Source: Daejeonella sp.
GTDB taxonomy: Bacteria > Bacteroidota > Bacteroidia > Sphingobacteriales > Sphingobacteriaceae
NCBI RefSeq assembly: GCF_030684675.1
Contig: NZ_JAUXXZ010000009.1
Span: 110,152-174,151 of the forward strand
Direction of reading: 5' to 3'
DNA length: 64,000 nt
Positions 17,728 to 27,429 of the stretch are shown here, in pieces (the first letter of the stretch is position 1; every line of letters begins with the position of its first letter). The notes under the pieces were generated by a model that saw only the letters and a program-made list of their open reading frames with translations, did not search any database and was not told where the DNA came from. The translations under genes were made by a program, and so were the position numbers.

Positions 17728-18843
17728 ATGAAAAGGACATTGTTGTTTATTTTATTTTTTGGAATTATTGTCTTTTTGAGTCCACAATCCATAACGGGGC
17801 TTATGGCAACAGCTCATGGAAACAGTAATAGTTTCCGTTCGGATCTAAAACCCAAACAGAATACTGTAAAAAAGCTAGATTTAGGAGGAGGCGTTTCACT
17901 TGAAGTGCTATATATCCCACCCGGAGAATTTAAGATGGGCAGTACAGCAGCAGAGAAAGCCTGGGCAACTGGCATTGAAGGCGGAGCAACACCAGGAACT
18001 GCACGAGAATCCTATGAAGGTGAAAATCCACGCCCAATGCGTGTAAAGGATGGTTTCTGGATGGGACGTACAGAAGTTAGTGTTGGTCAGTTTAAACGTT
18101 TCGTTGAAGAAAGTGGTTACATTACAGATGCAGAGAAACCGGGCGGTAAAACCCAGGTTTTTGATCCTGAATGGAAGATCACTGCCAAGGCACCACCTCA
18201 TCCCTGGATCTCAGTAAGTGGCAAGAGCTGGCGCGATCCCAATTTTGGTTTCCCGCTGAGAAATGATTATCCAGTAGTTTGTGTGAGTTGGAATGATGGT
18301 AAAGCATTTTGTGAGTGGCTGACTAAACGGGAGAGGGCCGCAGGCCGCCTTCCAAAAGGACTAGAATATCGTCTGCCTACTGAAGCGGAATGGGAATATG
18401 CAGCCAGGGGAGGTCTTGAAGGTACCTATTACTGGTGGGGTAATGATCTGAGTGATGGCGAAGGTCGTTTAAATATTTCTGCTATTGACTTTTTGCCTGG
18501 CCGGAATAAGACATGGCCATTAGCTAAAGCACCCTGGAGTGATGGTTTTGCATTCGTATCTCCCGTTGATCATTTTGGAGAAAGAGGAAGAAATGGTTTC
18601 GGATTGGCGGATATGTGTGGCGGTGTATGGGAAATTGTATTAGATCATTTTGATCCCAAAGGGGGCCATGAGGAGCCTCTTTTTACTGATCAGAACTATC
18701 GTCCTGTCTGCCGTAGCGGAAATTATTTTGACGTTCCGGGGAATGCACGTATAGCGGTTCGCCTGGGACTTCAGGGGGTTAGTTATTCCGATTCCAGGGA
18801 TGGTTTTCGAATCGCTTTAGGAGTAGCACGCGACAAAAAGTAA
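17728..18843 (+). CDS. FGE-sulfatase-fold (SUMF1-like) exported protein
   Basis: A 371-residue protein with a signal peptide (MKRTLLFILFFGIIVFLSP). The fold is that of formylglycine-generating enzyme: IPPGEFKMGS, GFWMGRTEVSVGQFKRFVEESGY, PVVCVSWNDGKAFCEWL, RLPTEAEWEYAARGG, NGFGLADMCGGVWEI, and DSRDGFRIAL. In true aerobic FGE two catalytic cysteines lie in the late RGGS..C region. Here that region reads CRSGNYFDVPGNARIAVR with no Cys pair, so sulfatase activation is unlikely, and no sulfatase gene is present. Its role may be structural, or it may carry another activity of this fold. The gene lies 120 bp after susD and before a terminator. Confidence 0.8.
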   Translation: MKRTLLFILFFGIIVFLSPQSITGLMATAHGNSNSFRSDLKPKQNTVKKLDLGGGVSLEVLYIPPGEFKMGSTAAEKAWATGIEGGATPGTARESYEGENPRPMRVKDGFWMGRTEVSVGQFKRFVEESGYITDAEKPGGKTQVFDPEWKITAKAPPHPWISVSGKSWRDPNFGFPLRNDYPVVCVSWNDGKAFCEWLTKRERAAGRLPKGLEYRLPTEAEWEYAARGGLEGTYYWWGNDLSDGEGRLNISAIDFLPGRNKTWPLAKAPWSDGFAFVSPVDHFGERGRNGFGLADMCGGVWEIVLDHFDPKGGHEEPLFTDQNYRPVCRSGNYFDVPGNARIAVRLGLQGVSYSDSRDGFRIALGVARDKK

Positions 18844-18877
18844 CAGGTGCTTTTTGGGGATACCGATCCTGAACTTT

Positions 18878-18922
18878 AATGAGATTAAGCAATCCAAAAT
18901 AGCCGTATTGCTTAATCTCATT
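18878..18922 (+). terminator. Terminator-like hairpin
   Basis: AATGAGATTAAGCAAT (18878-18893) and its complement (18907-18922) form a perfect 16-bp stem with a 13-base loop, followed by TTTATAAAT. It separates the FGE-fold gene from the next promoter at 18991. Confidence 0.75.
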
Positions 18923-18990
18923 TTATAAATTAGAATTATATTTAATTACAATAAATGGTACAATCTTCTATGTCGATAAATTTATAGAAA

Positions 18991-19049
18991 AAAGTATCAT
19001 TAATGTAAACAGGAGTATCTGATTAATTTGTCAAAGAAAGTGAAATTTG
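18991..19049 (+). promoter_or_regulatory. Shared operator/promoter, site 3 (19074 oxidoreductase)
   Basis: AGTATC at 18993 and AGTATC at 19014 are 21 bp apart around TAATGTAAA. The -7 position, 19042-19049, reads GAAATTTG, one base from consensus and at the same distance as in the other sites. The start would be near 19056, leaving an 18-nt leader to the ATG at 19074. Confidence 0.75.
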
Positions 19050-19073
19050 ATTTCCCTTAAATCCATTTATTAA

Positions 19074-20096
19074 ATGAAGAACAGAATTCAACGTCGTGAT
19101 TTCCTTAGGACCGCAAGCTTAGCAGGAATTGGTATTGGACTGAGCAGTATGTCCCAAATGTTATTTGCAAATGATGCTTCTCAGAAAAAGATCAGAATAG
19201 GTATTATCGGACTATCAGTACATACTGAGGCTTTTTCAGAAATGCTTAATGCGGAGGTAGTTGATGCGGATATCGCGGGCTTCAGGGTTGTTGCTATCTA
19301 TCATCCCAAAGGTAATCCTGATGTCGAGTTCAAAGCTGAGATGCTGGCCGACTGGGCCGCAAAGGCTAAAGGACGGGGAATTGAACTTGTTGATTCTGTA
19401 GATAAGATGCTTGCTATGTCGGATGTGGTGATGCTTGAAACCAATGATGGAAGACCACACATGGAGCAGGTATTGCCGGTTTTTAAAGCAGGGAAACCGG
19501 TATTTATTGATAAACCAATCGGAGCGAATTTAAAGGAAGTTGTGCAAATATTGAACGCTGCAAAAAAATACAAGGTGCCTGTTTTTTCTTCCTCATCGCT
19601 GAGATATGTTAGCGGAGCACAGGAAATCCGAAATGGGAAAGTGGGTAAGGTCCTTGGTGCAGAGGCCTATAGCCCTGCCTCATTGCAGGCATCTCATACC
19701 GATATGTATTGGTATGGAATTCACGGTGTTGAATCACTGTATACAATTATGGGAGGTGTAGGTTGTCAGCAGGTTACCCGTACATCCACTCAGGATACTG
19801 ATGTGATCGTTGGCACCTGGGAGGGTGGTCGGATTGGGGTATTCAGAGGATTGAGGGCAGGTACCAGAGGTTATGGAGGAACGGCTTTTGGAGAAAAAGG
19901 GATAGCCAATGTTGGGACATTCGAAGGTTATCGGAGATTGCTTGTTCCGGTTGCAGAATTCTTTCGGACCCAGAAATCTCCGGTTGATCTCGCAGAAACA
20001 CTTGAGATCTATGCTTTTATGGAAGCGGCTGATGAGAGTAAAAGACTTGGGGGTGTTCCGGTGACTTTAGCAAGTGTGCTGGCAAAAGCCAATTAA
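19074..20096 (+). CDS. Tat-exported Gfo/Idh/MocA-family oxidoreductase
   Basis: A 340-residue NAD(P)-dependent oxidoreductase predicted to be exported folded with its cofactor, since the N-terminus is a twin-arginine signal (QRRDFLRTASLAGIG) ending near LFAND. The Rossmann motif is GIIGLSVH (a variant of GxGxxG), and the usual EKP motif reads DKP in KPVFIDKPIG. The substrate domain includes WYGIHGVESLY with the family His, and the closing EIYAFMEAADESKRLGG. It is a close paralogue of the protein at 26179. It is the first gene after shared promoter site 3 and probably heads the transcript through 27216. The periplasmic location suits oxidation of sugars or glycosides before uptake (inference). 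Confidence 0.88.
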   Translation: MKNRIQRRDFLRTASLAGIGIGLSSMSQMLFANDASQKKIRIGIIGLSVHTEAFSEMLNAEVVDADIAGFRVVAIYHPKGNPDVEFKAEMLADWAAKAKGRGIELVDSVDKMLAMSDVVMLETNDGRPHMEQVLPVFKAGKPVFIDKPIGANLKEVVQILNAAKKYKVPVFSSSSLRYVSGAQEIRNGKVGKVLGAEAYSPASLQASHTDMYWYGIHGVESLYTIMGGVGCQQVTRTSTQDTDVIVGTWEGGRIGVFRGLRAGTRGYGGTAFGEKGIANVGTFEGYRRLLVPVAEFFRTQKSPVDLAETLEIYAFMEAADESKRLGGVPVTLASVLAKAN

Positions 20097-20177
20097 CCAC
20101 TAAGAAATATTTTAACCACACTATTAATAATTTTTAAATAAAACAATAATTTCTAATTTTTTAAACAATAAGCATTT

Positions 20178-21200
20178 ATGAAAAAGTATAATGTAGGTAT
20201 AATTGGGTATAGCTGGGTTGCTACTGCACACATCACAGCTATTAATAAAAGTCCAAATGCTCAGGTTACAGCTATTTATTCATCGCGCCCGCATGACGAT
20301 GCAGCTGAAAGTGAAAAATGGGGTTCACCAATCAAAACCTATACCGATTTAAGCGCAATGCTATCCGATAAGAGTATTGACGCAGTATCAATTACCAGTT
20401 ATTCTGATCAGCATGCCGCTCAGGCTGTTGCCGCTGCCAGAGCTGGCAAGCATATCATTCTTGAAAAGCCTATGGCACTTTCATGGGAAGACTGTTTACT
20501 GATTGAATCTGAAGTTAAAAAGGCAGGAGTAAAGGTTTGCATCTGTTTCGAGTGCCGTTATTCCAATCAATTTATGGTTACTAAAGCACTTGTCGATACT
20601 GGTTTGATTGGTGATATTCATTATGCTGAGGTTGATTACCTCCATGGACTTGGTCCATGGTATGGTCAGTACCACTGGAATATTAAAAAGGATAAAGGCG
20701 GTAGCTCTATTCTTACAGCCGGCTGCCATGCATTAGACGCTATGCTTTTATTCATGGGAACTGACGTTGAGGAAGTTACCAGCTATGAAACAAAATCTAA
20801 AAATCCAATTTTCCAGGCTTATGAGTATACCACCAGTAGGGTAAGTATTTTCAAATTTAAAGATGGAAGAGTTGGTAAATCTTCAGCTATTATTGATTGT
20901 ATTCAACCTTATTATTTCCATACCCATCTTTTTGGCAGTGAAGGAAGTCTTCTGGACGATAAGTTTCACTCTGAGAAACTCGGAACAGACCATCATTTAT
21001 GGAGTTCATTAGCCATGAAAATGCTGGATACCGGAGATGTGGCAGATCATCCTTATCAGGCACAGTTTGATAAGTTTTTTGAATGCCTGCTTGAAGGAGC
21101 AGATATGCCACTTACAAGTTTGAGCGACGGGATAAAAACTCATGAAATCATTTTTGCTGCCGATAAATCAGCTGCAACCGGAAAACCAGTGAGATTATAA
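20178..21200 (+). CDS. Gfo/Idh/MocA-family oxidoreductase (cytosolic)
   Basis: A 340-residue NAD(P)-dependent oxidoreductase without an export signal. The N-terminal Rossmann fold reads NVGIIGYSWVATAHITAI, where GYSWVA replaces the glycine-rich loop; the conserved lysine is in HIILEKPMALSWED. The catalytic domain contains HWNIKKDKGGSSILTAGCHALDAML, with the family His in AGCHALD. It lies 81 bp after the Tat paralogue and 19 bp before the PIG-L gene. It probably acts on a sugar, inositol or amino-sugar derivative. Confidence 0.88.
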   Translation: MKKYNVGIIGYSWVATAHITAINKSPNAQVTAIYSSRPHDDAAESEKWGSPIKTYTDLSAMLSDKSIDAVSITSYSDQHAAQAVAAARAGKHIILEKPMALSWEDCLLIESEVKKAGVKVCICFECRYSNQFMVTKALVDTGLIGDIHYAEVDYLHGLGPWYGQYHWNIKKDKGGSSILTAGCHALDAMLLFMGTDVEEVTSYETKSKNPIFQAYEYTTSRVSIFKFKDGRVGKSSAIIDCIQPYYFHTHLFGSEGSLLDDKFHSEKLGTDHHLWSSLAMKMLDTGDVADHPYQAQFDKFFECLLEGADMPLTSLSDGIKTHEIIFAADKSAATGKPVRL

Positions 21201-21219
21201 TATTATTTGATAGGGCTAA

Positions 21220-21999
21220 ATGAAGAAGACAGCACTGGCAGTAGCCGCGCATCCTGATGATATTGAATTCATGATGGCCGGAACATTGGTCTTATTGAAA
21301 AATCAAGGCTATGAGATTCACTACATGAATCTTTCAACTGGTAATTGTGGAAGCATAGAATATGATTCTTTAACTACTACTGAAATAAGGTTCAAGGAAG
21401 CCCAAAATGCAGCCGATATTTTAGGCGCCCAATTCCATGGTCCCATTTGCAATGATTTCGAGATATTCTATGAACTTGATTTACTCAGAAAGTTAACAGG
21501 AGTTATTCGTATGATTAAGCCTTCGGTGATTTTAACACATTCGCCGTCTGATTATATGGAAGACCATATGAATACGAGCCGTTTAGCTGTTACAGCTGCT
21601 TTTATTCGCGGCGTTCCCAATTTTCCTGCCGATCATGCTGCGGTAAATAATTACGATTGTGCCGTTTATCATGCCCTGCCTCATTCACTTTTAGATCCTT
21701 TGAGACGTAAGGTAATCCCTGAGATTTTTATAGATACCAGTGCTGTTCACGCTAAAAAGCGTGAAGCTCTTGGGGCTCACAAAAGTCAGCAGAATTGGTT
21801 AGAAGACAGTCAGAAAATGAATTCCTATATCCAGTCAATGGAAAATTTCTCTTTAACAGTTGGCAGCATGTCCAATCGCTTTGAACATGCAGAAGGATGG
21901 AGGAGACACCTGCATTTTGGCTTCTCTGAAGGTGGATTTGATCCTTTGAAAGAACTGGGGGCATGTTATTTAACAAATGAAGATTACAAATTCGAATAA
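21220..21999 (+). CDS. PIG-L family deacetylase
   Basis: A 259-residue zinc deacetylase of the PIG-L/LmbE family, which removes acetyl groups from GlcNAc-type conjugates. The metal motif is A10-H11-P-D-D14, and the third ligand is H116 in the block HSPSDYMEDHMNTS. Other family features are STGNCGS and EIRFKEAQNAADILG. There is no signal peptide, so it is cytosolic. It sits 19 bp after an oxidoreductase and 46 bp before a NagB-like gene, an arrangement that suggests sequential processing of an N-acetylated amino sugar (inference). A bacillithiol-type BshB role is less likely in this context. Confidence 0.88.
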   Translation: MKKTALAVAAHPDDIEFMMAGTLVLLKNQGYEIHYMNLSTGNCGSIEYDSLTTTEIRFKEAQNAADILGAQFHGPICNDFEIFYELDLLRKLTGVIRMIKPSVILTHSPSDYMEDHMNTSRLAVTAAFIRGVPNFPADHAAVNNYDCAVYHALPHSLLDPLRRKVIPEIFIDTSAVHAKKREALGAHKSQQNWLEDSQKMNSYIQSMENFSLTVGSMSNRFEHAEGWRRHLHFGFSEGGFDPLKELGACYLTNEDYKFE

Positions 22000-22045
22000 A
22001 AAAACAATAAACAACAAAATACTATAACAATTTTAAAAGAATATT

Positions 22046-22978
22046 ATGCGTAAGAAAAGTTCTATTGCTCCGGGTTGGTGGGATTATACCACTTTGGATT
22101 TAGGTCAGAAAGTAACAGATAAAATAGCAGCCTTGACTCCTGAAGAAATGATTAAGATGTCTAGACCAGGCTTCAAAGTAGTTTTTTATGATACCATAGA
22201 AGAGTTTTACTTAGCTGAAGCCCTTGAGTTTATTAGTTCATGGAAATCAGCTACAGCTGCTAATCCTGTAGGCATTTGCGGGCCAATCGGTCCAACTGAG
22301 CAGTTGCCCCTGGTTGCTATGCTGGTTAATGAAATGGGCTTATCGCTTAAACATGCACACTTCTGGTGCATGGATGAATGGGTAATTGATGGTAAGGAAG
22401 TGTCAGAGAGCCATCCTTTATCGTTTAAGAGAGCTTTCAAATCATTATGTCTGAACAGAATCCGTAAGGATTTAGTGATGCCTGATGAGAACGTTCATTT
22501 TGCCCAGGCAGATACCGCAGAGTACATCAATAGCTGGACAAAAGCTAAATGTGCGATTATGCAGGGTGGACAGGGTGATGTTAAGCATTGGGCATTCAAC
22601 GAGCCGCCTATGCGTGAAGGAAAATACATCGACAATCCGCCTACAGTTGAAGAATACAAACAACTGACTACGCGTGTTCTTGATCTTCACCCAATAACTA
22701 TTGCACAAAACTCAAGATTACATTGCGGCGGAAATGCACCAACAATACCAACACAGGCAGTAACAGTAGGCCCTAAGGAAACCTGGCAGGCAGATAAAAT
22801 TTCAATCTGGCATGCAGGTGCTCACGATAACCCTTTTGGACAAAGGTTAACGACTTATATGATTTCAAACAATATTCCTGATGTATCTGTTCCGATGTCT
22901 GTTCTTGCAGATCATCCAAATGTTCAGTTCAACTTTTTGAGATCAGGTTTGGGTACATGTTCAGTGGAAATGCACTAA
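22046..22978 (+). CDS. NagB-like (glucosamine-6-phosphate deaminase/isomerase family) protein
   Basis: A 310-residue member of the NagB/RpiA fold. Family motifs are CMDEW (D110-E111, matching the LDEY region of NagB), an early GICGPIGPT phosphate loop, and [14 protein letters not shown]. In NagB the last motif is GxGxDGHIAFNEP. Here the catalytic-type H181 and E186 are kept 5 residues apart, but D178 is one residue further from the His. The usual C-terminal ring-closing region is also altered ([18 protein letters not shown]). It may deaminate or isomerise an amino sugar that differs from glucosamine 6-phosphate. It lies in the run with PIG-L deacetylase and the oxidoreductases. Confidence 0.78.
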   Translation: MRKKSSIAPGWWDYTTLDLGQKVTDKIAALTPEEMIKMSRPGFKVVFYDTIEEFYLAEALEFISSWKSATAANPVGICGPIGPTEQLPLVAMLVNEMGLSLKHAHFWCMDEWVIDGKEVSESHPLSFKRAFKSLCLNRIRKDLVMPDENVHFAQADTAEYINSWTKAKCAIMQGGQGDVKHWAFNEPPMREGKYIDNPPTVEEYKQLTTRVLDLHPITIAQNSRLHCGGNAPTIPTQAVTVGPKETWQADKISIWHAGAHDNPFGQRLTTYMISNNIPDVSVPMSVLADHPNVQFNFLRSGLGTCSVEMH

Positions 22979-23025
22979 TAAAAAGCAGGTATCTTACATA
23001 AGAAATAACGATTAATAAAGAAAAG

Positions 23026-26000
23026 ATGAATAAACTCAAAGAACTAAGAAAATTACTGGTGCGACCTATTTTTCTTAATGGCAGTAATGTTTTAAAACTG
23101 GTTGCGCCAGCTCTCTTAATCCCTTTGATAATTTTTTTGGCCAGCTGGAGACAAAGTCCAAAGTTTGAACTCAGGGCAGGTGATAGAATTGCTGTTATTG
23201 GTAATGGACTTGCCGATCGAATGCAGCACGATGGCTGGCTCGAAACCTATCTGCAATCTGTTTATCCAAATGGAAAGTTAGTTTTCAGGGAATTGGGTTA
23301 TACCGGCGACCAGGTTCACTATCGTCCACGTGCACACGAAGGTTTTGGAGATAGCGACACGCATTTAACAAATGTTGGTGCTAACGTTATCTTCGCCTTT
23401 TTTGGTTATAATGAGTCGTTTGAAGACAAACCTGCAGAGTTTAAGAAGCAGTTAGTTGCTTTTATAGACTATACCCGGAAGCAAAAGTATGATAAGAAAG
23501 CTGCTCCACGTCTGGTACTGTTTTCGCCAATAGCTCACGAAAACCTGAACTCCAAAAATCTACCTGATGGTAAAGAGAACAATCGTCGATTAGCGGCCTA
23601 TACGCTTGCCATGTCGCAGGTAGCCAAAGAAAAGGGCGTTCCTTTCCTTGATTTGTTCAGCGCTACACAAAAAATGTATGATAGTACGACTGAGCCTTTA
23701 ACTATTAACGGGGTTCATCTGAATAATGAAGGAAACAGAAGATTGGGACTTTACATAACTGAAAACCTGTTTGGTAAAAAAGTAAGTATGGCCAAGGTTG
23801 GATTGGATTCCTTAAGAAGTTCTGTTGTAGATAAAAACTGGCATTGGTTTAATCGTTATCGTTCAACCAGTGGAAATGATGTATGGGGTACACGTACTAT
23901 TCAGGATGGTAACCATGTTACACTGCAGAATGAATTGAAAATGTTTGAAGCCATGACTGCCAACCGTGATAAACGTGTTTGGGCCAGAGCACAGGGTAAA
24001 GATATTAAGGTTGATGACAGTAATGTTCCAGAGCCATATCCTGTTGGCACGCATATTACGCGTGACATAAAATATTTGAGTGCTGAAGAGGCGATCGGGC
24101 GTATGACTATACCTAAAGATTTTAAAGTTACCGTATTCGCTTCTGAAGATAAGTTTCCCGAGATCGCCAATCCTGTAGCCATGCAGATTGATACTAAAGG
24201 TCAGATCTGGGTAGCTTCATGGGCCGATTATCCGAAATGGGAGCCGATGAAACCAATGAAGGACCGAATTGTTACCCTGAAAGACGAGAATGGAGATGGG
24301 GTAGCGGATAAAGCCACAACCTTTGCTTATGTAACAAATCCAACAGGTTTTGAATTATGGAATGGTGGTGTGATTGTGGTTTCAGCTCCTGATATTTTAT
24401 TCCTCAAGGATACCAACGGAGATGGTGTGGCTGATGTTCGGTATCGTATGTTAGGTGGTTTGGGTTCTGATGATACCCATCATACCGCAAACAATCTTAT
24501 TTATGGTCCCGATGGCAATATTTACTATCAGAGAGGGATTTTCATCCTGGAGAATATTGAAACGCCATGGCGCAAGAGTGCTGAATCAGGTGAGTCAGGT
24601 TTGTATCGCTTCAATCCGCGTACTTTTGATTTTTCACTCGTAGTGGATAACAGCCCTAATCCACATGGGATTAGTTTTGATAAATGGGGGAACCAATTTA
24701 TCACTGATGGAACCACAGGGAAGGCTTTTCAGGTATATTTCAAGCGTACTGTGACGTCTACTACTGACAAAGGCGATTTTGAGAAGCGTCCATTATTTAA
24801 ACAAACCATCAGGCCTTATACCTCTAGCCAGATATTATCCAGTGGAAATTTTCCAGAAGAATACCAAAATAACTTATTGGTTTACAATGTTATTGGTTTT
24901 CAAGGGATTAAAAGGTACAAATTGAATTACCTGGATGAAGGTGTCATTGAGGGTGAAGAAGCCGGGAACCTGATTTTCACCGGAAGCAATCCTGCATTTG
25001 CTCCAAGTTCAGAAGCTACTCCCAGAGTCATCGGTAAGGATTATAGCGGAGATCCCAATTTCCGTCCTAGTGATGGTGTGGTGGGATTTGATGGAGCCCT
25101 TTACTTTGGAGACTGGCATCAGGCAGTTATTACACACTCTCCATATAATCTGAGAGATTTAAGTCGTGACCACGAGCATGGCCGTATCTATCGCATGGTA
25201 GCTACTAACAGACCTCTGCAGAAGCCGGTTTCAATTTATGGCGAGCCAATTGAAAATCTTTTGGAGCTGTTCAGACATCCCGTTGATGGAATACGTCATG
25301 CTGTACGTGTTGAGCTGAGTGCCAGAAACACGGATGAAGTGATCCAGAAAGCACAGGAGTGGGTTGCTAAATTGGATCCAAAGAAAAAAGAAGATGCATT
25401 ACCTATGCTTGAGATTCTTTGGTTGCATCAGCAGCACAATGTCATAAACAGACCATTGCTTGTTAAAGTACTTAGTTCACCTGAGTATCAGGCAAGACTG
25501 GCAGCTCAAAGGGTAAACTTCTTCTGGAGTGGCAAGGACACATTCAAACCTGCTAAATCCGAAGCTAGTGTTACCGGGATGCAAAATAGAACTGGTTATG
25601 AGAAATTCTGGAAAGTTCCCGGATCCATGGATCCAAGTACAAACCATCAGGATCACAAAACGACAATTCCAAAGCCTGCAACACCTGCAAGTTCAACAGC
25701 TATAAGTACTAAGGGTCCGGAATTGCAAAATGAAAAAATTGCAATCCTGACAATAGAGGCTACTGATGAATTGCGCTTCAATCTTAAGGGACAGCTTTTG
25801 GCGGAGTTTAGTGTTAAAGCAGCACAATCTGTAGAATTAACAGTGGACAACCAGGGATTAATGCCCCATAATCTTCTGATTACAAAACCAGGAACAGCCG
25901 ATGATGTTGCGCTAAAGGCCATAGAATTAGGAGACAAAGGTATGTTAAAGAATTATGTCCCTGATGGTGATATGGTACTTTATGCAACTAAACTATTAAT

Positions 26001-26121
26001 GGGGGGAGGCAAGGAGACCATCAAATTTACGGCTCCTACTGCGGCAGGAGATTACCCTTTCGTTTGTACATTCCCTGGTCACTCCTTCACGATGCGTGGG
26101 ATTATGAAGGTGGTAAAGTAA
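23026..26121 (+). CDS. SGNH-like / sorbosone-dehydrogenase-type beta-propeller / cupredoxin fusion
   Basis: A 1031-residue multidomain protein with an N-terminal hydrophobic segment ([17 protein letters not shown], about 23-39) serving as signal or anchor. Residues about 50-250 resemble an SGNH/GDSL domain ([24 protein letters not shown]), but the nucleophile Ser position is Gly-Asn-Gly, so it may be inactive. Residues about 350-720 form the putative membrane-bound dehydrogenase propeller ([12 protein letters not shown] and [13 protein letters not shown] calcium-like loops). A helical section follows. The last 110 residues form a type-1 copper domain with ligands H948, C1014, H1019 and M1023, the same spacing as azurin. 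The protein is a likely periplasmic sugar oxidase passing electrons to its own copper site. Related PVC and Bacteroidota proteins usually carry haem c instead. Confidence 0.8.
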   Translation: MNKLKELRKLLVRPIFLNGSNVLKLVAPALLIPLIIFLASWRQSPKFELRAGDRIAVIGNGLADRMQHDGWLETYLQSVYPNGKLVFRELGYTGDQVHYRPRAHEGFGDSDTHLTNVGANVIFAFFGYNESFEDKPAEFKKQLVAFIDYTRKQKYDKKAAPRLVLFSPIAHENLNSKNLPDGKENNRRLAAYTLAMSQVAKEKGVPFLDLFSATQKMYDSTTEPLTINGVHLNNEGNRRLGLYITENLFGKKVSMAKVGLDSLRSSVVDKNWHWFNRYRSTSGNDVWGTRTIQDGNHVTLQNELKMFEAMTANRDKRVWARAQGKDIKVDDSNVPEPYPVGTHITRDIKYLSAEEAIGRMTIPKDFKVTVFASEDKFPEIANPVAMQIDTKGQIWVASWADYPKWEPMKPMKDRIVTLKDENGDGVADKATTFAYVTNPTGFELWNGGVIVVSAPDILFLKDTNGDGVADVRYRMLGGLGSDDTHHTANNLIYGPDGNIYYQRGIFILENIETPWRKSAESGESGLYRFNPRTFDFSLVVDNSPNPHGISFDKWGNQFITDGTTGKAFQVYFKRTVTSTTDKGDFEKRPLFKQTIRPYTSSQILSSGNFPEEYQNNLLVYNVIGFQGIKRYKLNYLDEGVIEGEEAGNLIFTGSNPAFAPSSEATPRVIGKDYSGDPNFRPSDGVVGFDGALYFGDWHQAVITHSPYNLRDLSRDHEHGRIYRMVATNRPLQKPVSIYGEPIENLLELFRHPVDGIRHAVRVELSARNTDEVIQKAQEWVAKLDPKKKEDALPMLEILWLHQQHNVINRPLLVKVLSSPEYQARLAAQRVNFFWSGKDTFKPAKSEASVTGMQNRTGYEKFWKVPGSMDPSTNHQDHKTTIPKPATPASSTAISTKGPELQNEKIAILTIEATDELRFNLKGQLLAEFSVKAAQSVELTVDNQGLMPHNLLITKPGTADDVALKAIELGDKGMLKNYVPDGDMVLYATKLLMGGGKETIKFTAPTAAGDYPFVCTFPGHSFTMRGIMKVVK

Positions 26122-26178
26122 TTGTGAATTAAGGTATTCAGCATTAACACTTGAAAAAACTACAGATATTCTGCACTA

Positions 26179-27216
26179 ATGAGTTCGAATTCAAAAATGG
26201 GAAATAGTGAACGGCATAATCTTCTAATGAAGTCTCTTGGAATGGGCGCAGGTATCGGAATACATGCTTCAGCCTTTGCAGAGGCCATTCCCCAGGAGGA
26301 GATTAAAGTTGGAGTTATTGGGCTTTCAGTTCATAGTGCTGCTTATACAGAAATCATTAATTCCGGTGCTTCGAGTCCTGAGTTTACTGGATGCAGAGTA
26401 GTAGCGATTTTTCATCCCAAGGGTAATCCGGATGTGGAATTTTCCGAAAAACAGCTGCAGAGCTTCACTGATACGATTAAAGGACAGGGTGTAGAATTTG
26501 TAAGTTCTATTAAAAAGCTACTTAAAAAGGTTGATGCGGTGATGCTGTTAACCAACGACGGGCGACCTCATTTGAAAGAGATCATTCCGGTATTGAAGGC
26601 AGGGAAACCGGTTTATGTGGATAAACCACTTGCGGCAAGCTTATCGGATGTATCGGCAATCTTCAAAGTGTCGAAAAAATATAATGTGCCTATGTTTTCC
26701 TGTTCACCGCTTCGCTATGTTAAAGAAGCTCAGGATATCCGTGAAGGGAAAATAGTAGGTAAGGTTTTGGGAGCAAATACCTTTGGCCCTGCACCTTTGC
26801 AGAAATCGCATGTTGATCTCTTTTGGGATGGTATTCATGCGGTTGAATCTCTGTATACCGTATTAGGAGGAACAGGATGTAAAACTGTCAGCAGGACAAC
26901 TGCAGATGATGCCGATGTCGTTGTCGGAACATGGGAAGATGGCCGTATTGGTGTTTTTCGTGGAATACGTAAAGGAAGAAGCGGTTTCGGAGGTACAGCA
27001 TTCGGCGATAAAGGTATAGCTTCAATCGGAGCATTTAATGGCTACCGCCCACTGGTGGTAGCCATTGTAACGTTTTTTCGCTCAGGTATAGTACCGGTAA
27101 GTGATGAAGAAACGATAGAAATTTATGCCTTTATGGAGGCTGCGGATGAAAGTAAGAGGCTTGGAGGAATTCCGGTTAAGCTGTCTGATGTTTTATCGCA
27201 GACAAAAATGAAGTAA
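26179..27216 (+). CDS. Gfo/Idh/MocA-family oxidoreductase with degenerate Tat signal
   Basis: A 345-residue paralogue of the protein at 19074, sharing GVIGLSVHS, VVAIFHPKGNPDVEF, the DKP lysine motif and EIYAFMEAADESKRLGGIPV. The N-terminus still looks like a leader (MKSLGMGAGIGIHASAFAEA), but the twin-arginine position reads SERHNLLMKSLG instead of SRRDFL, so Tat export may be lost. An in-frame ATG also exists at residue 7. It would act on the same type of substrate as its paralogue, perhaps in the cytosol. It lies 57 bp after the cupredoxin fusion gene and probably ends the transcript that starts at 19074. Confidence 0.85.
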   Translation: MSSNSKMGNSERHNLLMKSLGMGAGIGIHASAFAEAIPQEEIKVGVIGLSVHSAAYTEIINSGASSPEFTGCRVVAIFHPKGNPDVEFSEKQLQSFTDTIKGQGVEFVSSIKKLLKKVDAVMLLTNDGRPHLKEIIPVLKAGKPVYVDKPLAASLSDVSAIFKVSKKYNVPMFSCSPLRYVKEAQDIREGKIVGKVLGANTFGPAPLQKSHVDLFWDGIHAVESLYTVLGGTGCKTVSRTTADDADVVVGTWEDGRIGVFRGIRKGRSGFGGTAFGDKGIASIGAFNGYRPLVVAIVTFFRSGIVPVSDEETIEIYAFMEAADESKRLGGIPVKLSDVLSQTKMK

Positions 27217-27228
27217 ATAGTGCTGGTG

Positions 27229-27244
27229 CGATCCTGAAGGATCG
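27229..27244 (+). repeat. Small hairpin downstream of 26179 gene
   Basis: CGATCCT and AGGATCG pair around a 2-base core (27229-27244), 13 bp after the stop. It may be a weak terminator or a repeat remnant; CTGAAGGATC recurs at about 27346. The 213-bp gap to the aldolase gene is otherwise empty, with an A/T-rich leader. Confidence 0.4.
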
Positions 27245-27429
27245 TAGTTTTGAATTTCGCACAGAGGTTTTTACCCTTCTCTGATTAAGATTGATATAGG
27301 TTCAAAATATATGTGCCGGATAGCTGGCAGGATATTGTATTTATAATTCTGAAGGATCCCCCGGTCTTTAGGTAAAAGAGAATATTGAATTAAAATAAAA
27401 TAATTAATTAATAAATAAAAATAAGAAAG

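Noticed and set aside
22046..22978. Calling this gene nagB outright.
   Set aside because: The catalytic motif has an insertion and the C-terminal region differs, so only the fold family is supported.
27245..27252. TAGTTTTG as a -7 box of another shared promoter before the aldolase gene.
   Set aside because: The required upstream half-sites would lie at 27196 and 27217 and are absent.
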